Notes: generated by a model not told the origin, from the letters alone. DNA of 64,000 nt from Streptomyces niger (GCF_000718305.1 NZ_JOFQ01000016.1:68357-132356), one strand, 5' to 3'. Numbered from the stretch's first letter, positions 1 through 9,392 are shown. Numbers and translations: made by a program.

Positions 1-934
1 GGTCCACCGCCACCGGGCAGCGGGTGTGGAAGTGGCAGCCCGGGGGCGGGGCGAGGGGGCTGGGGAGGTCGCCGCTGAGGACGATGCGTTCGCGGGTGCG
101 CTGGAGGGCGGGGTCCGGCACCGGGGCGGCGGAGAGGAGCGCCTGCGTGTACGGGTGCAGGGGCTCGGCGAAGAGGCGGGCCGTCGGGGCCTCCTCGACG
201 ATGCGGCCCAGGTACATCACGGCGATGCGGTCCGCCAGGAACTCCACGGCGGCCAGGTCGTGGGTGATGAACAGGCAGCCGAAGCCGCGGTCCCGCTGGA
301 GGTCGGCGAGGAGGTTGAGGACCGAGGCCTGGACCGAGACGTCCAGCGCGGAGGTCGGCTCGTCGGCGATCAGCAGGTCCGGGCCCACGGAGAGCGCGCG
401 GGCGAGGGAGATGCGCTGGCGCTGCCCCCCGGAGAGCTCGTGCGGGTGCCGGTCGGCGTGTTCGGGGCGCAGCCCGACCTGGCCGAGGAGTTCCTCGACC
501 CGGGCCCGCAGGCCGGACCTGGGCACCAGGCGGTGCAGCCGCAGCGGCTCGGCGACGATCTGCCCGATGGTCATGCGCGGGTCGAGCGAGGAGGACGGGT
601 CCTGGAAGACCAGGTGCATGTCGGTGCGGAGCGGGCGCAGGGCGCGGCGTGAGAGGTGCGTGATGTCGGTGCCCTTGAGGGCGACGCTGCCGCCGGTCGG
701 CTCGTCCAGGCGGACCACGCAGCGTCCGACGGTGGACTTGCCGCTGCCCGACTCGCCCACCAGGCCGAGGACTTCGCCCCGCCCGATGGTCAGGCTGACG
801 CCGTCCACGGCCCGTACGGTGCCGCCGGAGGCGGGGAAGTGGCGTTCCAGGTCGCGTACTTCGAGTACGGGGACGGCGTCCCCTTCGTGTGCGGAGCCCT
901 CGCGCGGGGCCGGCGCCTCGCGTACGGCACTCAT
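1..934 (-). CDS. Peptide ABC importer ATPase, second subunit (DppF/OppF-like), 3' end cut by window
   Basis: This is the ATP-hydrolysing subunit of a dipeptide/oligopeptide importer on the inner face of the membrane. The visible part has a Walker A (GESGSGKS), the ABC signature LSGGQRQR, a Walker B ending in DEPTSALD, and the C-terminal oligopeptide/dipeptide extension with a Cys-containing segment (PPGCHFHTRCPV) that is typical of DppF/OppF. The gene leaves the window at base 1, so perhaps a few tens of residues are missing. I start it at the ATG at 932-934, because GAGGAGG lies a few bases upstream. It is the last visible gene of the five-gene importer operon, 22 bases after the DppD-like ATPase. 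Substrate specificity cannot be read from the ATPase. Confidence 0.93.
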   Translation of the reverse strand, partial: MSAVREAPAPREGSAHEGDAVPVLEVRDLERHFPASGGTVRAVDGVSLTIGRGEVLGLVGESGSGKSTVGRCVVRLDEPTGGSVALKGTDITHLSRRALRPLRTDMHLVFQDPSSSLDPRMTIGQIVAEPLRLHRLVPRSGLRARVEELLGQVGLRPEHADRHPHELSGGQRQRISLARALSVGPDLLIADEPTSALDVSVQASVLNLLADLQRDRGFGCLFITHDLAAVEFLADRIAVMYLGRIVEEAPTARLFAEPLHPYTQALLSAAPVPDPALQRTRERIVLSGDLPSPLAPPPGCHFHTRCPVAVD

Positions 935-956
935 CTGACGGCCTCCTCATAGGCGC

Positions 957-2015
957 TCATCGGGCGGCCTCCTCGTGTGCGGGGGCGGTCGCGGCCACGG
1001 GGTGCCAGCACGCCACCCGGTGGCCCGTGTCCGGGGTCAGTGCGGGACGTGCGGTGCCGCACCGTTCGTCCGCGTGGGTGCAGCGTGCGGCGAAGGTGCA
1101 GGCGTCCGGCTGGGCGGCCAGGCTCGGGACCAGGCCCGGGATCTCCGGCAGCCGGCGCTTGCCTTCCTGGCCGGGCCGGAGCACGGCGCTGAGCAGGCCG
1201 CGGGTGTACGGGTGCCGGGGCGCGGTGAACAGCTCGTCCGCCGGCGCCTGTTCGACGGCCCGGCCCGCGTACATCACGAGCACCCGGTCCGCGGCGTCGG
1301 CGACCACGCCCAGGTCGTGGGTGATCAGGACGATGGCGGTGCCGAGGCGTTCGCGCAGCGACTGGAGGACTTCGAGGATGCCGGCCTGGACGGTGACGTC
1401 CAGCGCGGTGGTCGGCTCGTCGGCGATGAGGACGGCCGGGTCGCAGGCCACCGCGATGGCGATCATCACGCGCTGCCGCATGCCGCCGCTGAGCTGGTGC
1501 GGGTACTCCGCCACCCGCCGCTCCGGCGCGGGGATGCCGACCAGCGCGAGCAGCTCGACGGCCCGCTCCTTGGCCTCCTTGCGGCTCAGGCCCTGGTGGC
1601 GGCGGAGCACCTCGCCGATCTGCCGGCCGATGGTGAGGACCGGGTTCAGCGAGGTCATCGGCTCCTGGAAGATCATGGCGAGGTCCTTGCCGCGGACCGC
1701 CGAGAGCTCCTTCTCCGTGGCGCCGGCCAGCTCCCGGCCGCCGAGCCGTACGGATCCGGTGACGGTCGCGGTGGGCGGCAGCAGGCCCATGACGGCCATG
1801 GAGGTCACGGACTTGCCGCAGCCGGACTCGCCGACGATCGCGAGCACCTCGCCGGCCGCCACCTCGTACGAGAGGGAGTCGACGGCGTGCACGGTACGGG
1901 TGTCGGAACGGAAGGAGACGGACAGGTCGCGGACGCTCAGTACGGGCGTGCCGGGAACCGCGGACGCCGGCTCGGCGTTCTTCGGGTGTGCGGTCTTCGG
2001 GTGTGCGGTGCTCAT
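957..2015 (-). CDS. Peptide ABC importer ATPase, first subunit (DppD/OppD-like)
   Basis: This 352-residue ATPase powers the same importer. It shows Walker A (GESGCGKS), the signature LSGGMRQR, Walker B followed by DEPTTALD, the switch His in ITHDLGV, and the C-terminal region with spaced cysteines (CTFAARC, then RCG) that OppD/DppD proteins carry. The ATG at 2013-2015 overlaps the stop of the upstream permease as ATGA, so translation is coupled. The first 20 residues are a poorly conserved leader with two copies of a TAHPK-like unit. Length and motif order are normal for the family. Confidence 0.94.
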   Translation of the reverse strand: MSTAHPKTAHPKNAEPASAVPGTPVLSVRDLSVSFRSDTRTVHAVDSLSYEVAAGEVLAIVGESGCGKSVTSMAVMGLLPPTATVTGSVRLGGRELAGATEKELSAVRGKDLAMIFQEPMTSLNPVLTIGRQIGEVLRRHQGLSRKEAKERAVELLALVGIPAPERRVAEYPHQLSGGMRQRVMIAIAVACDPAVLIADEPTTALDVTVQAGILEVLQSLRERLGTAIVLITHDLGVVADAADRVLVMYAGRAVEQAPADELFTAPRHPYTRGLLSAVLRPGQEGKRRLPEIPGLVPSLAAQPDACTFAARCTHADERCGTARPALTPDTGHRVACWHPVAATAPAHEEAAR

Positions 2016-2983
2016 CGGGTGGCTCCACGGGGGTCGAGGACGTCCCGCAGGCCGTCGCCGAGCAGGTTGAAGGCCAGCGTCGCGGCGACGATGGCGAGGC
2101 CGGGGAAGACCGCCATCCAGGGCGCGGGGCCGAGGAAGGGCTGGGCCCCGGAGAGCATCACGCCGAGCGAGGGTGCCGGGGGCTGGACGCCGAGGCCGAG
2201 GAAGCTCAGCAGCGCCTCGCCGATGATCGCGGAGGGGATGCCGACGGTGGCTTGGACGATCAGTGCGGAGGTGGCGTTGGGGAGGATGTGCCGGAAGAGG
2301 GCGGTGGCGTCGCCGCCCCCGTTGACCAGCGCGGCGCCCACGTAGTCCAGGTGTTTCAAGCGCAGCGTCTCGGCGCGGGCGATGCGGATCACCGCCGGTA
2401 CCTGCGAGATGCCGATGGCGATGGTGGCGTTGAGCAGGGACGGGCCGAGGACCGCCGCGAGGCCGACCGCGAGGACGAGGAAGGGGAAGGCGAGCAGGGT
2501 GTCGGTGAGCCGGGAGACGGCGGAGTCGGCGTACTTCCCGTAGAAGCCGGCGGCCAGCCCCAGCGGTACGCCGACGAGGAAGGCCAGCACGACGGCGAGC
2601 AGCCCCACCTGCATGGATGCGCGGGCGCCGTGGATCACTCGGGAGAGCTGGTCGCGGCCGAGGTCGTCGGTGCCGAGCCAGTGTGCCCAGGAGGGCGGCG
2701 CGAGGGCGGCGCCGAAGTCGGGGCGGGCCGGGTCGTACGGGGCGATCAGTGGGGCGCAGAGCGCGACCAGTACGAAGACGGCGGCGATCACGGCTCCGGT
2801 GAGGGCGAGCCGGTTCCGGCGCAGGGCGCGCAGCCGGGTGCGCAGCGTGCCGGGGCGCGGTGCGGCGGCGGACCCGTCCGCGGCGGCCGGGGAGCCCGCG
2901 CCGGAGGCGGTGGCGATCACCGCAGTGGCGCCCGAGGTGGCGCCCGAGGGGATGTCCGAGGTGCTGTCCGAGGGAGTGGTCAT
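2012..2983 (-). CDS. Peptide ABC importer permease (DppC/OppC-like)
   Basis: This is a 323-residue inner-membrane permease. A variable, Ala/Ser/Thr-rich cytoplasmic leader of about 45 residues is followed by a first membrane helix (LALTGAVIAAVFVLVALCAP) and the hallmark LGTDDLGRDQLSR found after it in DppC/OppC proteins. Further helices and the EAA-type ATPase contact loop (RAETLRLKHLDYVGAA) follow, and the end is FNLLGDGLRDVLDPR, as in the family. The gene overlaps its neighbours on both sides by four bases (ATGA). It pairs with the DppB-like permease to form the transmembrane channel. Confidence 0.94.
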   Translation of the reverse strand: MTTPSDSTSDIPSGATSGATAVIATASGAGSPAAADGSAAAPRPGTLRTRLRALRRNRLALTGAVIAAVFVLVALCAPLIAPYDPARPDFGAALAPPSWAHWLGTDDLGRDQLSRVIHGARASMQVGLLAVVLAFLVGVPLGLAAGFYGKYADSAVSRLTDTLLAFPFLVLAVGLAAVLGPSLLNATIAIGISQVPAVIRIARAETLRLKHLDYVGAALVNGGGDATALFRHILPNATSALIVQATVGIPSAIIGEALLSFLGLGVQPPAPSLGVMLSGAQPFLGPAPWMAVFPGLAIVAATLAFNLLGDGLRDVLDPRGATR

Positions 2984-3933
2984 CGGGCGCCTCCGAGCCG
3001 GATCCGCGGGTCGATGACCGAATAGAGCACATCGACCGCGAGGTTGACGAGGATGTAGGCGGCGGAGGTGCACAGCACCACGCCCTGGAGCATCGTGTAG
3101 TCGCGGGTGAAGACGGCGTCGATGGTGAGCTTGCCGAAGCCGGGCAGGACGAAGATCTGCTCGGTGACGACGGCGCCGGAGATCAGGTGGCCGAGCTGGA
3201 GGCCGAGGACGGTCACCACGGTCACCAGGCTGTTGCGCAGTGCGTGCCCGCCGACGACCTGGCGGCGCGAGAGGCCCTTGGCGCGCGCGGTGCGCACGTA
3301 GTCGGCGGAGAGGTTGTCGAGCATCGCGCCGCGGGTCTGCCGCATCACGACGGCCGCGAGCCCGGAGCCGAGCACGATCGCGGGCAGCACCATGCGCCGC
3401 AGGTTGTCCAGCGGATCGGTGCCGAAGGGCACGTACCCGGAGGCGGCGAAGATCGGTACGGCGATGGCGAAGGCCAGCACGAGGACGATGCCGAGCCAGA
3501 AGGTCGGTACGGAGAGGCCCAGCAGGGCGATCGCGTTGGCCAGCCACTCCGTGGCCTTCCCGCGCCGGACGGCCGCGAGCACGCCCGCGCCGATGCCGAG
3601 GACGACGGCCAGCAGGAGGGAGAGCGCGGCGAGTTCGAGCGTGACGGGGAGGGCGTCGAGGATGGAGTCCAGGACGGGGAGGCCGGTGCGGGCCGAGGTG
3701 CCGAGGTCGCCGGTGAGGGCGTGGCCGACGAACCGGCCGTACTGGACCACGATGTTGTCGTTCAGCCCGTACGCCTCGCGGATCGCGGCGAGCGCCTGGG
3801 GGCTGCGCTCCTCGCCGGCCAGCGCGAGGGCCGGGTCGCCGGGCAGCGCGCGGATGCCGGCGAAGACGACGACGCTGACGAGGAAGAGGGTGATCAGGGA
3901 CTGGCGCAGCCGGGTGAGGAGGTAGCGGTTCAC
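2980..3933 (-). CDS. Peptide ABC importer permease (DppB/OppB-like)
   Basis: This is a 317-residue permease with the DppB/OppB N-terminus (a first helix preceded by RYLLTRLRQSL, then LPGDPA) and the EAA loop RTARAKGLS. The C-terminus SVIDPRIRLGG is typical of the family. I take the GTG at 3931-3933 as the start because GGGGAGC lies at normal spacing upstream. The frame stays open for another 26 codons, but that extension is not family-like. The stop overlaps the start of the DppC-like gene as ATGA. Confidence 0.93.
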   Translation of the reverse strand: MNRYLLTRLRQSLITLFLVSVVVFAGIRALPGDPALALAGEERSPQALAAIREAYGLNDNIVVQYGRFVGHALTGDLGTSARTGLPVLDSILDALPVTLELAALSLLLAVVLGIGAGVLAAVRRGKATEWLANAIALLGLSVPTFWLGIVLVLAFAIAVPIFAASGYVPFGTDPLDNLRRMVLPAIVLGSGLAAVVMRQTRGAMLDNLSADYVRTARAKGLSRRQVVGGHALRNSLVTVVTVLGLQLGHLISGAVVTEQIFVLPGFGKLTIDAVFTRDYTMLQGVVLCTSAAYILVNLAVDVLYSVIDPRIRLGGAR

Positions 3934-3991
3934 AGGGCGCTCCCCACATCCATGAGGTGGTTCATCGGGCGCCCCGCATCGGTGGAACGGC

Positions 3992-5593
3992 TCATCGGAC
4001 GTACCCCGCATCCTTGACGCGTACCAGGCCGTCGCCGTAGACCCGCAGGCCCGCCACGTCCTTCCGCGCCACGACGTAGTTCTTCTGCCGGTAGAGGTAG
4101 AGCAGTGCGTGCTGGTCGCGGATGCGGTCGGTGAGCTGCCCGTAGACGCGGGCGCGTGCGGCGGGGTCCGCGGTGGTGCGGCCCTTGGCGATCAGCCGGT
4201 CGATGGCCGGTTCGGAGATGCCGTAGGTGTTCATGGCGCCGGCCGTGCCCACGAAGGAGGCGATGTTGCCGTCCGGGTCGAGCCGGCCCGACCAGCCGCT
4301 GACGTAGGCGTCGAACCGCCCGGCATCGGTCTCCTCCAGCAGGGTGGCGTACTCCATGGGCCGCAGCCGTACGTCGAAGTCGGCCTCGCGGGCCATGGCC
4401 TGGATGACCTGGCCGAGGCGGCTGTCCTCGGGCGAGGTGGAGACCTTCAGCTCGACGGGGACCGGCAGCGTGACGCCGGCTTCCTTCAACAGCTTCTTCG
4501 CGCGCGCCAGATCGCGTCCCGGGCAGTCGGCCGCACCCGGCGCGATGGCCGACTCCGGCGAGACGGGGCCGCAGGCCGGCTCGTACATGTCCTGGAAGAC
4601 GACCTTGTTGATGACCTTGCGGTCCAGGGCGAGTTCGAAGGCCTCGCGGACTCGCGGCTCGCGGGCGAAGACGGTGTCGAGCTTCCCGGGCTTCTGCCCC
4701 GTGCCGTGCACGTTGCCGGTGTTGAAGCCGAGGCCCTGGTAGCCGAGCGAGGGCGAGGTGAAGAGCTGGAGCTGCTTCTCGGTGAGCGAGCTCTGCACCT
4801 CCACGGGGCCCATCTGGTCGCCGGCCTGGATGTCACCGGAACGGAGGTTGGCGAGCCGGACGCCGCCGTCGGTGATGGTCTTGTAGACGACCTTGTCCAG
4901 GTGGACCTTGTCCGCGTCGTAGTACCGGGGGTCCTTCGCCAGCACGATGCGGTCGCCCGCGACGCGTTCGACGTACTTGAACGGGCCGACGCACGACGGG
5001 TGGTTGGTGAAGTTCTTGCCGTACTTCTTCAGTGCCGTGGGGGACATGACCATGCCGGCGCGGTCCGCGAGCACGCCGGTGAGCGGAACGTAGGGCTCCT
5101 TGAGGCGGATGCGGACGGTGTAGGCGCCGGTGGCCTCGGCCTTGACCAGCGGGCCGAGTTCGGTGGCGCGCGCCGAGCCGGGGAGGGTGCGGTGGCGTTC
5201 GAGGGAGCGGGCGACGGCGGCCGCGTCGAGGTGCGTGCCGTCGCTGAAGGTCAGGTCGTGGCGGACCGTGATGGTCACCGTCCGGCCGCCGTCGGAGGTC
5301 TTCGGCAGCGCCGCCGCCAGCTGCGGCACGACCTTGCCGGTGCGGTCGGTGTCGTACAGCTTCTCGCACATGCCGGCGAAGACGGTGCGGCCGACGAGGG
5401 TCTGGGCGAGGGACGGGTCGAGCTTGTCGGGGTCGGATTTGAGGGCGACGGTGAGCGTGCCGCCGTCCCGTACGGGGCGCGGGTCCGTCATCCGGTCCCC
5501 GCCCACCTCGGTGGCGGCCGAGGTCAGCGACCCGCATCCCGTAGCCCCGGCCAGCAGGCCGGCCACCCCCAGAAAAGCCGCTGTTCGGCGCAC
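3992..5593 (-). CDS. Extracellular peptide-binding lipoprotein of the ABC importer
   Basis: This solute-binding protein (family 5, DppA/OppA type; 533 residues) delivers peptides to the importer encoded downstream. The N-terminus is a lipoprotein signal: RR, a hydrophobic stretch, and a lipobox ending ATGC with the lipidated Cys at about residue 20. The mature part contains the family-5 segments GGTLTVALKSDPDKLDPSL and, later, LNPDG-like text near the C-terminal domain. The GTG start at 5591-5593 has GGGAGGTAG upstream. It is the promoter-proximal gene of the operon, and a 58-base gap separates it from the permease. Family 5 also binds nickel, opines and antibiotics, so the ligand is open. 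Confidence 0.93.
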   Translation of the reverse strand: MRRTAAFLGVAGLLAGATGCGSLTSAATEVGGDRMTDPRPVRDGGTLTVALKSDPDKLDPSLAQTLVGRTVFAGMCEKLYDTDRTGKVVPQLAAALPKTSDGGRTVTITVRHDLTFSDGTHLDAAAVARSLERHRTLPGSARATELGPLVKAEATGAYTVRIRLKEPYVPLTGVLADRAGMVMSPTALKKYGKNFTNHPSCVGPFKYVERVAGDRIVLAKDPRYYDADKVHLDKVVYKTITDGGVRLANLRSGDIQAGDQMGPVEVQSSLTEKQLQLFTSPSLGYQGLGFNTGNVHGTGQKPGKLDTVFAREPRVREAFELALDRKVINKVVFQDMYEPACGPVSPESAIAPGAADCPGRDLARAKKLLKEAGVTLPVPVELKVSTSPEDSRLGQVIQAMAREADFDVRLRPMEYATLLEETDAGRFDAYVSGWSGRLDPDGNIASFVGTAGAMNTYGISEPAIDRLIAKGRTTADPAARARVYGQLTDRIRDQHALLYLYRQKNYVVARKDVAGLRVYGDGLVRVKDAGYVR

Positions 5594-5891
5594 GTGGCCC
5601 TACCTCCCGCATGAGTGGTGCAGACGGCGAACGCTCACCTGGTGAGGAGTGCGCACACGAACGGTCGGCACGCATGACGATGTCGACACCCGCGAAGATG
5701 CCGACACGCATGACGATGCGGTCGCGAACGATCACCAAGAGCGAATGCAGCAGACCGTATTTCGCATACAGATGACCGGCAAGAGGTTGTCCCGGATCTT
5801 GACCAGTTTCTGGTTACATCTAAATAACCGGAGCGGACAACCCGGCCAAGTCCCCCTTCGGCGCCCTCTCCGCACTGCGTACGCTGGCCGC
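5594..5891. promoter_or_regulatory. Divergent promoter region between peptide importer and sirtuin
   Basis: This 298-base spacer is visibly less GC-rich than its surroundings. On the minus strand, TTGCCG (5782-5777) and TACGGT (5759-5754) are separated by 17 bases and could drive the importer operon, leaving a leader of roughly 150 bases. On the plus strand, TTGACC (5799-5804) and TAAATA (5821-5826) are spaced by 16 bases. A TACGCT at 5880-5885, seven bases before the sirtuin ATG, would instead give a leaderless transcript. These are consensus matches only. Confidence 0.45.
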
Positions 5892-6650
5892 ATGAGCAGC
5901 ACGGTCGACTCCCCCGACGACGCGGCCCGGCGGCCCCTGATCGCCCTCCTCAGCGGCGCCGGGATCTCCACCGACTCCGGCATCCCCGACTACCGCGGGC
6001 CGAACGGGGTGTGGCGGCGCGACCCGGAAGCCGAGAAGCTCGTCACGTACGACCACTACATGACCGACCCCGAGATCCGGCGCCGGTCCTGGCTGATGCG
6101 GCGCGACGGCCCGGCGCTCAAGGCCCGGCCGAACGCCGCGCACGAAGCCGTCGCGCGCCTGGCGCGCTCCGGCGCCCCCGTCCGCGTCATCACCCAGAAC
6201 GTCGACGGCCTCCACCAGCTCGCCGGAATGCCCGACCGCAAGGTCCTGGAGTTGCACGGCACCGCGCGCACCGCGCTCTGCACCCAGTGCGACGCGCGGA
6301 CCCCGATGACCGACGCGCTGGCCCGGGTGACCGCCGGCGAGCCGGACCCGAAGTGCCTCGACTGCGGCGGAATCATGAAGTCGGCGACCGTGATGTTCGG
6401 CGAGCACCTGGACCCGGAGGTGCTGGGCGCGGCGGTCACGGTCGCGAAGAGCTGCGACGTCTTCGTGGCGGTCGGCACGAGCCTGTCCGTACAGCCCGCC
6501 GCCTCGCTCGCGGGCCTGGCCGCCGAGCACGGCGCCCGCCTGATCATCGTCAACGCCGAACCGACCCCGTACGACGCGCTCGCCGACGAGATCGTCCGCG
6601 ACCCGATCGGCGAAGCGCTCCCCCGGCTGCTGGCCGATTTGCACCCTTGA
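5892..6650 (+). CDS. Sirtuin, NAD-dependent protein deacylase
   Basis: The predicted enzyme (252 residues) removes acyl groups from lysines using NAD+, giving nicotinamide and O-acyl-ADP-ribose. The sequence shows the NAD-binding GAGISTDSGIPDYRG near residue 25, the TQNVDGLHQLAG segment, the catalytic His in ELHGT, a zinc ribbon of four Cys (CTQC, then CLDC about 25 residues later), the GTSLSVQPAA loop and the IIVNAEPT segment. Length is normal for bacterial CobB/Sir2. The ATG at 5892 is chosen because it starts directly before the conserved N-terminus. The frame is open further upstream, but that text is unlike the family. It sits 103 bases before a lipoate ligase, an acyl-lysine writer, which makes a regulatory link plausible but unproven. 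Confidence 0.93.
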   Translation: MSSTVDSPDDAARRPLIALLSGAGISTDSGIPDYRGPNGVWRRDPEAEKLVTYDHYMTDPEIRRRSWLMRRDGPALKARPNAAHEAVARLARSGAPVRVITQNVDGLHQLAGMPDRKVLELHGTARTALCTQCDARTPMTDALARVTAGEPDPKCLDCGGIMKSATVMFGEHLDPEVLGAAVTVAKSCDVFVAVGTSLSVQPAASLAGLAAEHGARLIIVNAEPTPYDALADEIVRDPIGEALPRLLADLHP

Positions 6651-6753
6651 GGCGGTGGCTTGCCCCTTTCGGGGGGAATGGCGGCCTCGACGATACGGTT
6701 GTCCGGGCGGCGGGCCGGACGGACGGCCTGCGAAAACGTGGAGGGTGAGCGCC

Positions 6754-7821
6754 GTGCAGAGCAGGCATCACGGTGAGTACAAGGTGCCCGGCGGCAAGCT
6801 GGTCGTCGTCGATCTCGACGTCACGGACGGCGCGCTGCGCCACGTCCGCGTCGCCGGTGACTTCTTCCTGGAGCCGGACGAGGCCCTGCTCGACATCAAC
6901 GCGGCCCTGGAGGGCGCACCCGCCGACACCGGCGCCCGGGGCCTGGCCGACCGCATCGAGGCGGCGCTGCCCGCCGGCGTCGCGCTGATCGGCTTCACCG
7001 CCGAGGCGGTCGGCATCGCGGTGCGCCGGGCCGTCGCCCGGGCCACCGACTGGACCGACCACGACTGGCAGATCATCCACGAGCCGCCGCAGGAGCCCGC
7101 GCTGCACATGGCGCTGGACGAGGTGCTGACCACCGAGGTCGCCGAGGGCCGTCGGCCGCCGACGCTCCGCGTCTGGGAGTGGGACCGCCCCGCCGTGATC
7201 ATCGGCAGCTTCCAGTCGCTGCGCAACGAGGTCGACGCGGCAGGCGCCGAGAAGCACGGCATCACGGTCGTCCGCCGGATCAGCGGCGGCGGTGCCATGT
7301 TCGTCGAACCGGGCAACACCATCACCTACTCGCTCTGCGTCCCCGAGTCGCTCGTCCACGGGCTGACCTTCGCGGAGAGCTACGCGTATCTCGACGACTG
7401 GGTGCTCGCGGCCCTCGGTGACATGGGCATCAACGCCTGGTACAAGCCGCTCAACGACATCGCGACGGATGCCGGGAAGATCGCCGGCGCGGCGCAGAAG
7501 CGGATCGTCGCGGGCTCCGGGGCCGTGCTGCACCACGTGACCATGTCCTACGACATCGACGCGGACAAGATGGTCGAGGTGCTCCGCATCGGTAAGGAGA
7601 AGCTCTCCGACAAGGGCACCACCAGCGCCAAGAAGCGGGTGGACCCGTTGCGTCGCCAGACGGGCCTGCCCCGTGCCCAGGTCATCGACCGCATGATCAC
7701 CTCTTTCCGCACCCGCTACGGCGGCACGGACGCCACGGTGACGGACGAGGAGTTCGCCCGCGCCCGCGAGCTGGCCACCACCAAGTTCAGCTCGGCGGAG
7801 TGGACGACGCGAGTGCCATGA
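6754..7821 (+). CDS. Lipoate-protein ligase family protein (full-length copy)
   Basis: The predicted enzyme (about 355 residues) attaches lipoate, or a related short acyl group, to lysine of carrier domains. The N-terminal 85 residues resemble the LplA accessory domain and the rest is the catalytic biotin/lipoate transferase fold. The core motifs are present: RRISGGGAMFVEPGN (the RRxSGGGAVYHDxGN equivalent), the catalytic-lysine segment KPLNDIATDAGKIAGAAQKR, and LHHVTMSYDID. The GTG at 6754 has GGAGGG eight bases upstream; a GTG at 6745 is possible but overlaps that site. The placement of the accessory domain in front of the catalytic domain is the reverse of E. coli LplA. Bases 7351-7821 are repeated at 17881-18351. 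Confidence 0.88.
   Translation: MQSRHHGEYKVPGGKLVVVDLDVTDGALRHVRVAGDFFLEPDEALLDINAALEGAPADTGARGLADRIEAALPAGVALIGFTAEAVGIAVRRAVARATDWTDHDWQIIHEPPQEPALHMALDEVLTTEVAEGRRPPTLRVWEWDRPAVIIGSFQSLRNEVDAAGAEKHGITVVRRISGGGAMFVEPGNTITYSLCVPESLVHGLTFAESYAYLDDWVLAALGDMGINAWYKPLNDIATDAGKIAGAAQKRIVAGSGAVLHHVTMSYDIDADKMVEVLRIGKEKLSDKGTTSAKKRVDPLRRQTGLPRAQVIDRMITSFRTRYGGTDATVTDEEFARARELATTKFSSAEWTTRVP
7351..7821 (+). repeat. Left copy of a 471-base direct repeat (3' half of lipoate ligase gene)
   Basis: This segment matches 17881-18351 over 471 bases without gaps. By hand I count about 34 mismatches (about 93% identity), nearly all at third codon positions. Only five amino-acid changes result. Similarity stops sharply at both ends: upstream of 7351 and beyond the stop codon the two copies are unrelated. 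The copies lie in the same orientation 10,530 bases apart. Confidence 0.9.
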
Positions 7822-8429
7822 GCAACACCCGCGGAGGCCGACGAACCTCGCGCACACCTTCACCGGTTCTACTGGATCGATGAAGCGGACGACCGCGATG
7901 GTCGACCATCGATCACGTCCCTGACCTCGCTTCGTTGCGTCAACGCGCGTGCGAGTACGGCTCACCAGATCCTCGGCCAGTGCCTCACCGAACCGACGAG
8001 GACCGGCAGGCGCGGCGTTCAGGTCGGTGCGGGGGTCCGCCGGCCCGATGATGTTCAACCGGTGTCCGGCTTTCCGTCAGTGAAGCCCGCGTTCGGAAAC
8101 GCGCACTCGCCCACCAGGTGTTCGCCGGTGTCCAGCAGTTCGCGGTGTCGCCGGATACTCGGCCGGCGCATCGATCACCGGAACGCGTCGTCCGGGCCGC
8201 CAGCGGCAACGCCTCGGCAGTGGTGTGCGCCAGCACGGCACCGTGCCGCAGCGGCGAGAGCCCTGCCCACCACGTTCACTTGCGGAAGGACGGCCGGCGC
8301 CTCGTACGCGTCCATCAGCTCCGGCCACCGGACCACCTCGCTGGCGAGACCGGCAGCGTCACCACCCGCTGACGGTGCGTCCGATTCGCGCCCCTGGCCT
8401 TCCAGGGCGACCTGGAGACGGCCGGATCG
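7822..8429. other. Gene-poor spacer with eroded coding traces
   Basis: I find no intact gene here. Short stretches on the minus strand read like protein (for example around 8350-8200 and 8170-8050), but the frame changes several times and there are stops, so this looks like one or more decayed genes. No terminator-like hairpin of note follows the lipoate ligase. Confidence 0.5.
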
Positions 8430-8746
8430 ACGTCTGCTCAGGGGTCCGCTCCCTGCACGGGACGCACGGCGAGCGCTGGGCCAAGGCCTACGCCCTCTAC
8501 GTGCTCTCCTTCGCGGCCTGGGCCGCGGGCCGCCGTGCTACAGGGCGCGGTCTGGCGCATCTGGCGCAAGGCCGGACTGCCCCTGTCGGTTCCGTCCATT
8601 TCAACGCCCCGCACGACAGCGCCGTCGCCCTCGCCCGTGCGGCCCTGGGCGACGTGGACTATGCGGCGGCCTTCAAGTACGGCGTCGGTCTCACACTGGG
8701 TGAGAGCGTCACCTCCGCCTTGGGCGAGGTGCACGAGCTGTTCTGA
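8430..8746 (+). pseudogene. C-terminal relic of a LuxR/AfsR-like large regulator
   Basis: The frame ending at 8746 encodes a tail that resembles the C-terminus of large Streptomyces LuxR-family or ATPase-type regulators: GERWAKAYALYVLSFAAWA, then a segment with ALGDVDYAAAFKYGVGLTL and ALGEVHELF at the stop. In such proteins this part lies at the end of several hundred residues of helical repeats. Here everything upstream (ATPase, helical repeats) is absent, and the LuxR helix-turn-helix that should follow is also missing. No ribosome-binding site or convincing start is present. I therefore call it a relic. Confidence 0.5.
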
Positions 8747-8792
8747 GCGCGTCTCCAGAAGTTCTGCGCGCCATGAGAGCCGGTACGGCTGG

Positions 8793-9071
8793 ATGCGGGG
8801 GGCACATGGCCGTTGCCGGGCGTTGGATCGAGGTGTCAGCATCGTCCGCCCGCCCGGCGAGCTTGTGGTCAGCGTGCGCCCGCCCACGGTGTTCGCCGAT
8901 GCGTCCGTCAACGAGTGCGAACGGTTGCGCGACCTGCTGCGGGGACGATGGGGATCGGCGATGCGGGCGACGGTACTGCTGTCGCTGCAGGCCCTGTCGT
9001 CGTCGCAGATCGCCGTGCTGGTGAAGTGCGACCCGGCCACAGTGCGGCGCTGGATCGGGCGCTTCTGGTGA
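8793..9071 (+). pseudogene. N-terminal fragment of an IS630-type transposase
   Basis: The frame ends in a helix-turn-helix segment (RATVLLSLQALSSSQIAVL, then DPATVRRWIGRF) that matches the start of actinobacterial IS630-family transposases, whose next helix-turn-helix and DDE catalytic domain are absent. The stop at 9069-9071 truncates it. I could not find terminal inverted repeats or a target-site duplication around it, so the element is dead and its ends are lost. It is one of several gene relics in this 6-kb stretch. Confidence 0.6.
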
Positions 9072-9340
9072 CCCGATCGGGGAATTCACCGCTGTGCTGA
9101 AGAACCACGCACGGATTCGCAAGACCGAGCCGAAGAATAACGAAACAAACGCGGTCTTGAATGGCCGCCGAATCGTCGCGAAGAGGCATCGGGCCACGGT
9201 CGGTGGCGAACGCGACCGGTATAGGGGCGCGAGGGAGCCGGGAGGTGCCGACCCCGGCCAGGGGGAGCGGCAGACGATATGCCGCTCGCTCGCCGCTGCG
9301 GGCGGAAGTCCGTCGCCGCGGGCGAGCGTGAATAACGCAA

Positions 9341-9377
9341 CGAGCCGGGGCCGCACGCAGGTGCGTGCCCCAGCTCG
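9341..9377 (-). terminator. Hairpin downstream of the first cold-shock gene
   Basis: The arms around GCACGC (9353-9358) and GCGTGC (9363-9368), extended by G/C-rich outer pairs with a small bulge, form a strong stem 16 bases past the stop codon of the cold-shock gene on the minus strand. No T-run follows, as is usual in Streptomyces. Confidence 0.55.
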
Positions 9378-9392
9378 TCGTGCGCGTCAGCG

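Noticed and set aside
8438..9040. A 200-residue minus-strand frame over the LuxR and IS630 relics
   Set aside because: It has no family-like sequence and lies antisense to better-supported fragments.
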